Of a stretch of DNA of 64,000 bases, positions 25,448-34,104 are shown piece by piece. The notes under the pieces were generated by a model that made no database searches, was not told where the DNA came from, and was given only the letters and a program-made list of their open reading frames with translations. Position 1 is the first letter of the stretch; each line of letters begins with the position of its first letter. Location of the stretch: NCBI RefSeq assembly GCF_002154225.1, contig NZ_MTSE01000018.1, positions 36,176 to 100,175 on the forward strand. The letters are read 5' to 3'. Made by a program: the position numbers and the translations under genes. The stretch comes from Hymenobacter crusticola. GTDB taxonomy: Bacteria; Bacteroidota; Bacteroidia; Cytophagales; Hymenobacteraceae.

Positions 25448-26521
25448 ATGCCTCGCTCATTCAGGTGGCCGTGGTTTGTTCTAGCGTTGCTCATCAGCGC
25501 ACTCGCTAACTTTCTTCCGGCGCATGCCCAAAGTCCGACGACGTCGCGCAAGCCGCGCAACTTCACCCGCGAAGCGCACCTGATGGGGTCGCACTTCACC
25601 TTCACGGCCGTGTCGGATGATGATTCGCTGGCATGGCGGGCGCTGCGGGCGGCCATCCGCGAAACGCAGCGCATTGATCGGCTGTGCTCTTACTGGTATT
25701 CTACTTCGCAAATCACGCAGATCAATCGCGCCGCGGGCCTGCACCCGGTGGTGGTCGCGCCGGAAGTGTACGACCTGATTGGGCGCACCCTGAAGCTTTC
25801 GGCGCTGAGCGGTGGGGCCTTCGATATCACCTTCGCCGGTGGGGAGAAAATCTATACGTTCGACCGACAGGCGCACGCCGGCTTGCCCGACTCGGCGGTG
25901 GTGCGCGCCTCCGTGCGACGCATCAACTACCACAACGTACTCCTCGACCCGGCGCAACACTCGGTGATGCTACAGGAACCCGGTATGCGCCTGAACCTAG
26001 CCGGCATTTTGCAGGGCTACGGCGTGCGACGGGCCCAAGCGCTGATGAAGCAGATGGGCATTCGGGGCGGGCTGATCAACGGCTCGGGCGATATTTCCTG
26101 CTGGGGCCGGCAGGGCGACGGCTCTCTGTGGCGCATTGCCATCGGCGACCCGGCTTTTCCGCAGTCGGTGTCTTCCTGGCTCACGGTGACGGACGTAGCC
26201 GTTGTGACGGCCGGCAACTACGAGCAGTACTTCACGGTGCACGGCAAGTACTATGGCCACATCATCGACCCGCACACCGGCTACCCGGCTACTGGCTTGC
26301 GCTCCGTCACCATCATTTGCCCCGACGTAGAGCTAGCCGACGGCCTCGACGAGGTGGTGTTTGTGAAAGGCCCTGAAGAAGGGCTAGCCTTTATCAACCA
26401 GCTCAAAGGCGTCGACTGCACGCTCATTACCAACGACGGTCGGACGCTCACCTCAAAGGGCATGGCGGTCAACTATTACTCCACCCAAAAACCACCGGCG
26501 GTATCTACCTCCACACCCTAA
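25448..26521 (+). CDS. apbE: ApbE-family FAD:protein FMN transferase, divergent
   Basis: A 357-residue exported protein (signal peptide to about residue 27). ApbE enzymes attach FMN from FAD to Thr/Ser of exported redox proteins. Family marks seen here: HLMGSHFTF, GGAFDITFAG, RLNLAGILQGYGV, GLINGSGDISCWG, and HIIDPHTGYPA with the conserved His and Asp. Differences from typical ApbE are notable. The usual G-I-A-K-G-Y is G-I-L-Q-G-Y here, and the metal-binding A-D-x-L-x-T is A-D-G-L-D-E. Activity may therefore be altered. Tightly packed with neighbours (5 bp on each side). No FMN-acceptor protein is recognisable in the window. Confidence 0.87.
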   Translation: MPRSFRWPWFVLALLISALANFLPAHAQSPTTSRKPRNFTREAHLMGSHFTFTAVSDDDSLAWRALRAAIRETQRIDRLCSYWYSTSQITQINRAAGLHPVVVAPEVYDLIGRTLKLSALSGGAFDITFAGGEKIYTFDRQAHAGLPDSAVVRASVRRINYHNVLLDPAQHSVMLQEPGMRLNLAGILQGYGVRRAQALMKQMGIRGGLINGSGDISCWGRQGDGSLWRIAIGDPAFPQSVSSWLTVTDVAVVTAGNYEQYFTVHGKYYGHIIDPHTGYPATGLRSVTIICPDVELADGLDEVVFVKGPEEGLAFINQLKGVDCTLITNDGRTLTSKGMAVNYYSTQKPPAVSTSTP

Positions 26522-26526
26522 CGAAC

Positions 26527-26760
26527 ATGAGTTACAAGCATTGGCGTCAGGCACTAGTTGGCGTGCTGCTCCTGGCCAGTAGTGGCGGCCTGACGAGTTG
26601 CGTATCGGTGGCAGCCTACCAAAAGGTATACCTCAACGACGAGGATATGAAGCTAGCTAACAAACCGATTGAGACCTACGAAACCAATTTCGAGAGCTAC
26701 CGCGAAGGTGCCGGCGGCGCCAACGGTGGCAAGGTGGGTGGCGGCTGTGGTTGCAACTAA
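26527..26760 (+). CDS. Small DUF4266 lipoprotein with Cys-rich C-terminus
   Basis: A 77-residue protein with a lipoprotein signal ending LTSC (Cys25). The mature part of ~52 residues reads VSVAAYQKVYLNDEDMKL, then FESYREGAGGANGG, and ends in GGGCGCN. This is the DUF4266 family, which I know as a companion of ApbE and DUF3570 genes in Bacteroidota and some proteobacteria. Function unknown. The glycine-rich tail with two cysteines could bind metal or be a substrate of the adjacent thioredoxin-like protein (inference). It starts 5 bp after apbE. Confidence 0.85.
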   Translation: MSYKHWRQALVGVLLLASSGGLTSCVSVAAYQKVYLNDEDMKLANKPIETYETNFESYREGAGGANGGKVGGGCGCN

Positions 26761-26849
26761 GCCGCCACCCACCTTGCTCGTACGGGGCTAGGTAGCACCT
26801 GCCTAGGTTTATGGTTTTCTATGGTTTTCCGTCGCTCACTTCCCTTCTC

Positions 26850-28130
26850 ATGCCCCGCATCTTTACTCACCTTATAATTCGTCTGGCGGCGGCCGTGCTT
26901 TTCACGTTGGCGCCAGTGCTCGTCTGGGCGCAGGCCACGCCCACCCCCAACCGGGTAGATGGCTACGGCGCTCCAAACCCGCCGGCCGCGGCACCTAGCC
27001 CCGCTACCAACGGAGAAACGCAGGTTGACATCCTGATGAGCTACTACGAACAAGATGGCCACCACGGCGCCGTAGAAGGCGGCATCGGCACCCAGCACCT
27101 TACCGATCTGACGCCCACCATTATTCTGAATGTGCCGCTCGATTCGGCCACGCGGCTGTCGGCCAATGTGGGGCTAGACTATTACGCGTCGGCGTCCACC
27201 GACCGAATCGACCAGGTGCTGTCGTCTCCTTCTTCCCACGATGCGCGCTACCACGCCGATTTCGGGTACTCGCACACCCTCGCCGACAAGCGCACCACTG
27301 TGGGCCTAGGGGCTGGCGCGTCCAACGAGTACGATTACCGCTCCTTCAACGTGACGGGCTCCTGGGCGCACGCCTCCCCCGACGGCAACCGCGAGCTGAG
27401 CGTAGCCGCGCAGGCTTTCTTCGACCGGGCTACACTCATCCGCCCCGCCGAGCTGCGCAGCGGCCGCAACCAGGAGCATGGCTCGGGCTTCGATACGCGC
27501 CAGAGCTACAACCTGAACATTGTATACTCGCAAGTACTATCGCAGCGCTTGCAAGTAGCCGTGAGCACTGAGCTAGTCGCCCAGCAGGGGTTGCTCAGCA
27601 CGCCTTTTCACCGGGTGTATTTCAAGGAAACGGGAGGTACCCTAGGTTCAGCCAAAACAGAGCTCTTGCCCCGCCAGCGCTACAAATACCCTGTAGGACT
27701 GCGCCTGACCTACTACGCTACCGACTTGGTGCAAGTGCGCGGCTTCTACCGTTTCTACAACGACAACTTCGGCATTCGGGCGCACACGGCCGAGCTGGAA
27801 ACACCTATCAAGATCACGCCTTTCTTTGTACTCTATCCCTTTTACCGCTACCACACCCAAACAGCCGCTACGTACTTTGCGCCCTACCTAGAGCACTCCA
27901 CCGCTGATACCTACTACACCTCCGACTACGACCTAGCTGCTTTCTCGGCCAACAAGCTAGGGTTGGGGATACGCTACTCGCCCGTGTATGGCATTGGCCG
28001 TTTCAAAACGCCCTTCGGCAGCCGCATTGCCAAGTTCAAGAGTCTGGATCTGCGCTACGCCTACTACCGCCAGAATACGGGTCTTACCGCTAGCCTCGTC
28101 AGCGCCGATTTCTCTTTCACTATGCCTTAG
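26850..28130 (+). CDS. DUF3570 outer-membrane beta-barrel protein
   Basis: A 426-residue protein from the ATG at 26850 (MPRIFTHLIIRLAAAVLF), with a signal peptide ending near VWAQA. An in-frame ATG at 26811 would precede the signal with an unlikely leader. The mature part has many alternating strands (LSANVGLDYYASAS, KTTVGLGAGASNEYDYRSF, YRYHTQTAATYFAPYLE) and ends in a strand with terminal Phe-Thr-Met-Pro (DFSFTMP), consistent with a barrel. DUF3570 is uncharacterised. Last member of the Trx-ApbE-DUF4266-DUF3570 series, 89 bp after the DUF4266 gene. Possibly an export channel or receptor for a product made by the others. Confidence 0.85.
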   Translation: MPRIFTHLIIRLAAAVLFTLAPVLVWAQATPTPNRVDGYGAPNPPAAAPSPATNGETQVDILMSYYEQDGHHGAVEGGIGTQHLTDLTPTIILNVPLDSATRLSANVGLDYYASASTDRIDQVLSSPSSHDARYHADFGYSHTLADKRTTVGLGAGASNEYDYRSFNVTGSWAHASPDGNRELSVAAQAFFDRATLIRPAELRSGRNQEHGSGFDTRQSYNLNIVYSQVLSQRLQVAVSTELVAQQGLLSTPFHRVYFKETGGTLGSAKTELLPRQRYKYPVGLRLTYYATDLVQVRGFYRFYNDNFGIRAHTAELETPIKITPFFVLYPFYRYHTQTAATYFAPYLEHSTADTYYTSDYDLAAFSANKLGLGIRYSPVYGIGRFKTPFGSRIAKFKSLDLRYAYYRQNTGLTASLVSADFSFTMP

Positions 28131-28265
28131 GTTTTCTTCAAAACCTAAAAAATACGCGGCCGGGCCTGATCAACCAGCACGTATTTCTATGGCAGACAAC
28201 TCTTTGCTAGGTAGCGTGCCCAGCAAAGTTTACGTACTTAGCTTCGTCCATCAGCTTTCAGTCGT

Positions 28266-28967
28266 ATGGTTAACGCCCAGCATGCGCACACCGAGCAACA
28301 TCTCACCAGCTCAGCCATGTTACAAGATATTGTCATTGGCCTTTCCGATGGCCTGACGGTGCCTTTTGCGCTAGCAGCGGGTTTGAGCGGGGCGGTGCAG
28401 TCGTCCGCGCTGGTCATCACGGCGGGGCTGGCCGAGGTGGTGGCGGGTTCCATTGCCATGGGCCTAGGTGGATATCTGGCGGGCCGCACCGAAATAGAGC
28501 ACTACGCCTCCGAGCTGGCGCGCGAGCACCGCGAAGTGCGAGACATTCCCGAGGCTGAGCGCGCCGAAGTCGACGAGCTGCTTGCCGATATGGGCCTCTC
28601 CCCGGCAACCCGTGCGGCGGCTGTCCGGGAGCTCACCGCCGACCCCGAGCAATGGGTGCAGTTCATGATGAAGTACGAGCTAGGACTGGAGGAGCCCGAT
28701 CCGAAGCAGGCCCCCAAAAGTGCCGCCACGATCAGCTTAGCGTATGCGCTCGGCGGTTTGGTCCCGCTCAGTGCTTATTTCTTCACAAGTACTCCGGCCG
28801 AAGGGCTAGGTTGGTCGGCGGTGATTACGCTGCTTTGCTTGCTGGTTTTTGGCTACCTCAAGAGCCGCATGACGGGGCAGCCCCCCGTTTGGGGCGCCCT
28901 GAAGATGGCCACGACGGGCGCCTTGGCGGCTGCCGCCGCTTTTCTGGTCGCCCGTCAGTTCTCCTAA
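28266..28967 (+). CDS. VIT1/CCC1-family Fe/Mn transporter
   Basis: A 233-residue membrane protein. The N-terminal segment DIVIGLSDGLTVPFALAAGLSG and EVVAGSIAMGLGGYLAGRTE are signature parts of the vacuolar iron transporter (VIT1/CCC1) family. An acidic cytoplasmic helical region (HYASELAREHREVRDIPEAE) carries the Glu residues used for metal binding in plant VIT1. Three further membrane segments follow. In bacteria such proteins probably export Fe2+ or Mn2+ from the cytoplasm. It lies 136 bp after the DUF3570 gene, so it may be in the same transcript. Family secure; metal uncertain. Confidence 0.9.
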   Translation: MVNAQHAHTEQHLTSSAMLQDIVIGLSDGLTVPFALAAGLSGAVQSSALVITAGLAEVVAGSIAMGLGGYLAGRTEIEHYASELAREHREVRDIPEAERAEVDELLADMGLSPATRAAAVRELTADPEQWVQFMMKYELGLEEPDPKQAPKSAATISLAYALGGLVPLSAYFFTSTPAEGLGWSAVITLLCLLVFGYLKSRMTGQPPVWGALKMATTGALAAAAAFLVARQFS

Positions 28968-29004
28968 CCTAGGCTTCGGGCGCTGCCTAGCCGCTGAGCA
29001 CCCA

Positions 29005-32000
29005 TCAGCCAGTGGCTCTTGCCAGCCGGAGAATGAGTTGACACAGGTCGGCTTCCTCAAAAGGTTTTGTCAGCCAGGCGTTCATACCTGCGGCTAAATA
29101 GGCTTCACCATCATCCGTGAAGGCATTGGCCGTCAAGGCGATAATAGGAACCCGCGCGCGGGCAGCATCCGTGTGCTGCCGGATGGCTCGCGTCACCCCG
29201 ACCCCACTTAAGCTAGGCATCTGAATATCCAGGATAGCCACGTCGTAGGCCTTGGCTTTCAGTAGCTCCAGGGCATCTTGGCCGTTGCCAACTGCTTCTA
29301 CCTGCATGCCCCAATGTTCGAGCATCACCGTTGCCAGCCACTGATTTACGAGGTTGTCTTCGGCTAATAAGATCCGTAAGCCGCGTAGCTGCTCGTAGTC
29401 GACGGCCGGAACGGCATCGGCGCTGGGTGCGACTTCCACAACCCGAGGAAAAGTCAGGACAAAGGAGAAAGTAGTGCCCTTGCCTAGCTCACTGCAGAGT
29501 TGCAGCGTGCCGCCCATGTGGTGAATCAGTTGCTCACTGATAGCCAGCCCGAGCCCCGTTCCTCCAAAGCGCTGGCTGGTATGCGCATTGGCCTGCGTGA
29601 AGGCTTCGAAGATATGGATCTGCTGCTCCGGGGCGATGCCGATGCCTGTGTCGCGCACCCAAAAGCGCATCGCCAAGGCACTCGGCGTATCAGCCACCAC
29701 GGCCGTGCCTAGCTCCACAGTACCTTGTTCCGTAAACTTAATGGCGTTGCTGAGCAAGTTCAGCAGCACTTGGTGGAGGCGATAGGCATCCCCCAGCACG
29801 TGCGGATCGATCAAGGAGCAAGGCGTCATATGAAGCTCGAGTCCCTTCTGCTCCGCTAAAGAAGCCACGGTTTGCAGGGCGCCCTGCAAAGTCACACTCA
29901 GGTCGAACGGCGCACGATCAATCTGCATGTGGTTGGCCGTAATCTTGGCCATGTCGAGCACATCATTCACCAGTGCTAGCAAGTGCTGGCCAGCCCGCTG
30001 CATGGTGTGCAAATATTCCCGTTGGGAAGCGGTAAGCGCCGTGCGCTCCAGGAGCTTGGCCATCCCAAGCACCCCATTCAGGGGGGTCCGGATTTCGTGG
30101 CTCATACGCGCCAAAAACGCTTCCTTGGCACGGGCATTCTCCTCGGCTAGCTGTTGTGCTTTCTTAAGCGCGGTGATGTCAGTGCTCACAATAAGCACTT
30201 CCTGTTGGCCTTTCACGCGCTCCAAGGGGCTCATGTGCACCTGCAAAAGGCGTTGCTCGCCCGATTTTAGCGTCAACGGCAGTTCCGTAACCAGAGGTTT
30301 CTGGGTCGTTAGTACTTGCTGACGATAGTGCTGGATCTGCCGCAGTTGCTTCTGTACCTCTGGACTTTTCTCCCCGCTCTGAATATGCTCGCTTCGGGCA
30401 GCCATCTCCTCGAAGAGCTTGTTAGCAAACGAAACCTGACCACCGTGATTGACCACGTACACGATGTTGGGCAGCGTATCGACGATGAGACGAATGAAAG
30501 CCTGTTGCTCCCGAATGAGCTCCTCGCTTTGACGTTGGCGCTCCTCGGCGGCGTAGCGAGCCGAAATATCCAAGCCCGACCCTACCACCAAGCGCAAGGA
30601 CCCATCAGGATTGAACACGGGCCGCAGGTGGCGTAGTATTCGCCGCTGGCTCGCATGACCGTCCTGCATTTCTTCCCACAACACATCCTCTCGGGTAGTT
30701 GCTGCCTGATTGAAAAACGCTTCTCGTTGGTGGGCTAGCTCCGCAGGCCGCTGCCGATACGCGCAGTATTCGGCATTCGTTTTACCAATAACCCAGCTCC
30801 GTATTTCCGGGTTAGTAATGGAAGCCGGATTAACGAACACATAGCGATGCTCGGCATCGAACACCGCAATGTCAACCGGCAGCAAGTTCAAAATCGACTC
30901 GTAGAACTCTTGCTGTTGAGCAGCCTTTTCCTCCGCTAGCTTCCGCGCGGTGATGTCGATGCCCGAGCCGATCAGCAGCCGAACCGAGCCATCGGCCTCA
31001 ATAACCGGACTTAGGTGGCGGAGCAGGTGCCGCGGAGTAGGCCCGTCGAGCAGTGCTTCCTCCCACTGCAGTTCCTGCCGGCTCGCCATGACCTGCGCAA
31101 ACATCTGTTCTCTTTGCTCTCTTACTACCTGCGGAATAGCCCGGTAACGACAAGCTTCCTCGCTCGTTTTTCCTATCATCCATTCCCGCACCACCGGATC
31201 GGGCTCTACCGCTGTATTCAAAAACCGGTACCGGAATTCGGCATCTACGACGGCCACCGCGGCCGGTACCTGCGCTAGAATATTTTCATAGAATGTACGC
31301 TGCTCGGCCACTTGCTGCTCGGCGTGGTAGCGGGCGGTAATGTCCGTGGTGTACAGGGTTACCAAATCCTCATTCGGCACGACAACGACCGTGACGAGGT
31401 AGCGCCGCTCGGCAAGCACCAGTTCCTGCCGGTGCCCGTGGGTAGTGGCGAAAGCATAGTGCATGAACCCTAGCAGCTGCTCTCGCACCACCTCATGGGC
31501 TTCAAATGCCTGCACCAACGGCTTGGCCGCCGGGTTAGCATAAAGGATAGTTCCATCGGAAGCTAGCCTCAAAATGGGATCAGGGTTTTGCTCTGGTATA
31601 TAGGAAAGTGTAGTGAGCAGGGCGTCGCGCTGGTAGCGCTCGGTCACATCACGGTAGCATATGAGCCGCCCTGCCTGGGCCTGATCAAGCACCAGATAAT
31701 CTAGCTCCAGCACTCGCCCGTTTGCCAGAACAAACTCCTCATTCAGCACCGTCTTACCGGCTATATGCAGCGCTTTGGCCCGCGCGGCAAAATCAGCGGG
31801 GTCCAGAAAAGCTTCGTCGATATAAACAGTATCGGGCGGAATAGGCGGATATACCTCAGCAATAGTTGACCCGTTGGCTAAGCCAAACAGCTCTCTAAAA
31901 TACTGATTCACATACAGAATCTGACCTTCTTCGCTAACTAGTAAGATCCCAATACGCAGAGTCTCCACCAGGGCACTCAGTTGGCTTTGCTGGCGCTGCG

Positions 32001-32148
32001 CACTCTGGTTTACGCTGGTGAGCTGCTGCTCCAGCGCGGCAATACGCGCCTCGGCCGCTAGCAGAGCCGCTTCCATCTGCTCGCGGCTTTTTTGCGCTGC
32101 TACTGGTAAATTTCCATCATTGGGGAAGGAAGGCCGAGCTTGAGCCAT
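29005..32148 (-). CDS. Hybrid histidine kinase with five PAS domains and C-terminal receiver
   Basis: A soluble-looking 1,047-residue kinase with no signal peptide or membrane segments. An N-terminal coiled coil (residues ~20-60) is followed by five PAS-like domains up to about residue 660. The third and fourth are near-duplicates sharing the pattern W-x-I-G-K-T-x-x-E-x-C-x-Y-R and ending DITAR/DISAR. The phosphoacceptor is His684 (MSHEIRTPLNG). The ATPase has LLNLLSNAIKFTE, DTGIGI and GTGLGLAI. The receiver holds Asp974 (AILDIQMPSLSG) and Lys in LTKPF. There is no separate response regulator beside it, so phosphate may pass to an HPt protein elsewhere. The signal is unknown; PAS folds may bind ligand or cofactor. 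Confidence 0.93.
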   Translation of the reverse strand: MAQARPSFPNDGNLPVAAQKSREQMEAALLAAEARIAALEQQLTSVNQSAQRQQSQLSALVETLRIGILLVSEEGQILYVNQYFRELFGLANGSTIAEVYPPIPPDTVYIDEAFLDPADFAARAKALHIAGKTVLNEEFVLANGRVLELDYLVLDQAQAGRLICYRDVTERYQRDALLTTLSYIPEQNPDPILRLASDGTILYANPAAKPLVQAFEAHEVVREQLLGFMHYAFATTHGHRQELVLAERRYLVTVVVVPNEDLVTLYTTDITARYHAEQQVAEQRTFYENILAQVPAAVAVVDAEFRYRFLNTAVEPDPVVREWMIGKTSEEACRYRAIPQVVREQREQMFAQVMASRQELQWEEALLDGPTPRHLLRHLSPVIEADGSVRLLIGSGIDITARKLAEEKAAQQQEFYESILNLLPVDIAVFDAEHRYVFVNPASITNPEIRSWVIGKTNAEYCAYRQRPAELAHQREAFFNQAATTREDVLWEEMQDGHASQRRILRHLRPVFNPDGSLRLVVGSGLDISARYAAEERQRQSEELIREQQAFIRLIVDTLPNIVYVVNHGGQVSFANKLFEEMAARSEHIQSGEKSPEVQKQLRQIQHYRQQVLTTQKPLVTELPLTLKSGEQRLLQVHMSPLERVKGQQEVLIVSTDITALKKAQQLAEENARAKEAFLARMSHEIRTPLNGVLGMAKLLERTALTASQREYLHTMQRAGQHLLALVNDVLDMAKITANHMQIDRAPFDLSVTLQGALQTVASLAEQKGLELHMTPCSLIDPHVLGDAYRLHQVLLNLLSNAIKFTEQGTVELGTAVVADTPSALAMRFWVRDTGIGIAPEQQIHIFEAFTQANAHTSQRFGGTGLGLAISEQLIHHMGGTLQLCSELGKGTTFSFVLTFPRVVEVAPSADAVPAVDYEQLRGLRILLAEDNLVNQWLATVMLEHWGMQVEAVGNGQDALELLKAKAYDVAILDIQMPSLSGVGVTRAIRQHTDAARARVPIIALTANAFTDDGEAYLAAGMNAWLTKPFEEADLCQLILRLARATG

Positions 32149-32513
32149 AACTTCAAAAAGGCAATAAGAAGTACACTAATTGTAAACAGCAATAGCAATC
32201 TTTATCCATCATGAACAAAACACCTTAATCAAAATTCAAAATAATGATATACGATAAAAATAAGTATTTATAGAATCTAGCTTGTTCTTACACGATAGAC
32301 ATTTATTCTATCACAGAATATTTTAATTAAATCTTTCTTCTACTTATTTATTCCAAAAAGATGATTACGCCTGCCTACAGGGCATAAACTCAGTATATAC
32401 CCCATCATAATAGCCTGACTACTACCTGTATTTCACTAAAGAAGCAAGTTATTGGCCATTTTACCAGCCTACACGCAACCCCAGCACGATTCTAAATTTG
32501 ACACTTCTAGTTC
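32149..32513. other. AT-rich intergenic region upstream of the hybrid kinase
   Basis: A 365-bp stretch, AT-rich between about 32160 and 32420, between two leftward genes. It should hold the promoter of the hybrid kinase (start 32148). I see no gene, terminator hairpin or clear operator. Confidence 0.4.
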
Positions 32514-32972
32514 TCATTTTGCATCGTTTATTTCAATCCAGTAGCCATCAGGGTCTTGCAAATAAATCTGTTTTACGCCGTCCACTCTCAAAGTTGGCTC
32601 TTTGCCTTCCCCTTTTAAGTTGGTATAGGCAACACCTAGCTTTTCCAAGTGGTTGGTAAAATCGGACAAGGTTGCCACGCTGAAACACAGGTGTACATTC
32701 TTATCGGTGCTGATCTTGCACTGGCGCTGAATAATATGGAGCTGAAGCCCTGGCCCGATTGTGAGCCACGTATGCAAACCGTCATTGAACGGGTTAGGCA
32801 CCTCATCTAGCAGCAATACCGTGCGGTAGAAGGTCGTGCTTCGCTTCAGATCCTGCACGCAGAGGGCAGCATGATTGAAGACGGGCGCTAAGCGGGACTT
32901 TGCTTGCCCCGTGGCGGCTCGTGAAGCGCTCAAGCCGCAGAGTAGTACCAGAGTAAACAGCGTTATTTTCAT
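32514..32972 (-). CDS. Exported VOC (glyoxalase/dioxygenase-fold) protein
   Basis: A 152-residue protein from the ATG at 32972 (MKITLFTLVLLCGLSASRA), giving a signal peptide directly at the N-terminus; an upstream ATG at 32993 would add seven residues. The mature part is one vicinal oxygen chelate domain. FNHAALCVQDLKRSTTFYRTVL is at the start, and IYLQDPDGYWIEIND, with the last metal-ligand Glu, is at the end. Export is unusual for this mostly cytoplasmic superfamily. Substrate unknown. Confidence 0.85.
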   Translation of the reverse strand: MKITLFTLVLLCGLSASRAATGQAKSRLAPVFNHAALCVQDLKRSTTFYRTVLLLDEVPNPFNDGLHTWLTIGPGLQLHIIQRQCKISTDKNVHLCFSVATLSDFTNHLEKLGVAYTNLKGEGKEPTLRVDGVKQIYLQDPDGYWIEINDAK

Positions 32973-33015
32973 TCTCCAAGGTAATGATTGCAACTGTTTC
33001 AGCAGTACCTAGCTG

Positions 33016-33097
33016 CTACAAGAAATGGGTCTTCTCCCGGAGTGCCACAAACGACAAGTCGTGAGCGGCGCTCCGGGAGAAGACCCATTTCTTGTAG
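33016..33097. terminator. Long hairpin downstream of the small membrane protein gene
   Basis: Arms 33016-33046 and 33067-33097 pair over 31 bp with one mismatch. The 20-nt interior holds a further ACGAC/GTCGT stem. No T-tract. It lies just past the leftward stop at 33112 and before the VOC gene, so it probably ends or stabilises that transcript. Confidence 0.75.
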
Positions 33098-33111
33098 GCA
33101 GTCGGAGGGAG

Positions 33112-33393
33112 TTACCTAGCCCCGAGCAGCAGCCCTAGCACGTGTGACCAGACCAGGGCAAATAATGTTAACACAACGGCGAACAGCAGCCCTAGCATTA
33201 GCCACCAATACAGTCGCCGTTCGGGGCAAGTCGGCTGTGGCCACCACAGCATAAAAGGTAGAATCAGCGGCACCATGCTTTCCAAGCCTCTACCACCAGC
33301 TAGGTGCAGGTTTGCGCCCGTAATAACCGCTACCAGCGCACTTAGCAATAATAGATACTGCTGCCAACGGGGCAGATCGGGTACGAGTACCAT
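33112..33393 (-). CDS. Small membrane protein of unknown function
   Basis: A 93-residue protein with about three hydrophobic stretches (YLLLLSALVAVITG, MVPLILPFMLWW, LMLGLLFAVVLTLFALVW). I do not recognise the family. The amino acid make-up and the hairpin directly after it support a real gene, but similarity support is lacking. Confidence 0.55.
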   Translation of the reverse strand: MVLVPDLPRWQQYLLLLSALVAVITGANLHLAGGRGLESMVPLILPFMLWWPQPTCPERRLYWWLMLGLLFAVVLTLFALVWSHVLGLLLGAR

Positions 33394-34015
33394 CTTCTGA
33401 TATGCTAGCTAGTACGGGGTAGGGTACTAACGCCTGCGTAGTAGCGGCCTTTGGGTTGGCTCCCCTTGCTCAAAGGGCTCATTCTCACCCGTTCTGCATT
33501 AACTAAAGTAAGGCTACGCTGAAGGCAAACTCCTGGTAGTAGTGCTAAACTGATGCTTCGTGCGAGCGACCTAGCGATTGAGATAACTGGAACTGCACCT
33601 CGGATGATTGCTTTCTTTTGTTTGCGGAAAGAAAAAGTATAGGGCATAATCTATCAGGAAGGAATAAGGAAATGGGTTACTGCGTATATCAAGGAAGACC
33701 GACAACATACTCGTAGCAGCTTCAGGATGAGGTCCGCTTGAAAACGCGCATTCAGAGAATAATTCGTTTTGCAGAGAGCATCCCAAACGCGAGCCAACTT
33801 CTTCTAGCGACTGTCGCTGGATCTCAGCATAGTACTAAAGCGAAGCGCATGCCCCCTTACGTGCAAGAAGGAAGCCAGTCAGAGCAGCGAGGCCGCACAA
33901 AATTTCATTTGTAAAGTCTACTCCTTGGCAAGCACTTGCCATTCAGAAGTTTAAAAAGCTCAGAAGAAAGCGCCAGAGCGCCACACGTAGTTTGTAGCTT
34001 TTTTGAAGTTGCACG
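33394..34015. other. Intergenic stretch without a convincing gene
   Basis: About 620 bp upstream of the small membrane protein gene. Two short leftward open frames (about 33405-33647 and 33571-33786) overlap each other and look like chance translations with no family features. The composition is mixed and less GC-rich than neighbouring genes. Confidence 0.45.
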
Positions 34016-34084
34016 AGGTGTGAATAAACGAACAGGAGAAAACTACCTAACCGGCAATTTTCTCCTGTTCGTTTATTCACACCT
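34016..34084. terminator. Perfect 27-bp hairpin terminator after the SDR operon
   Basis: Arms 34016-34042 and 34058-34084 are perfect reverse complements with a 15-nt loop. On the minus strand it follows the stop of the SDR gene at 34105 by 20 bp. Confidence 0.88.
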
Positions 34085-34104
34085 GATACTATACTAGCAA
34101 AGAA

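Noticed and set aside
33405..33786. Two overlapping leftward short frames
   Set aside because: No start context, no hydrophobic or domain pattern, overlapping each other; likely chance.
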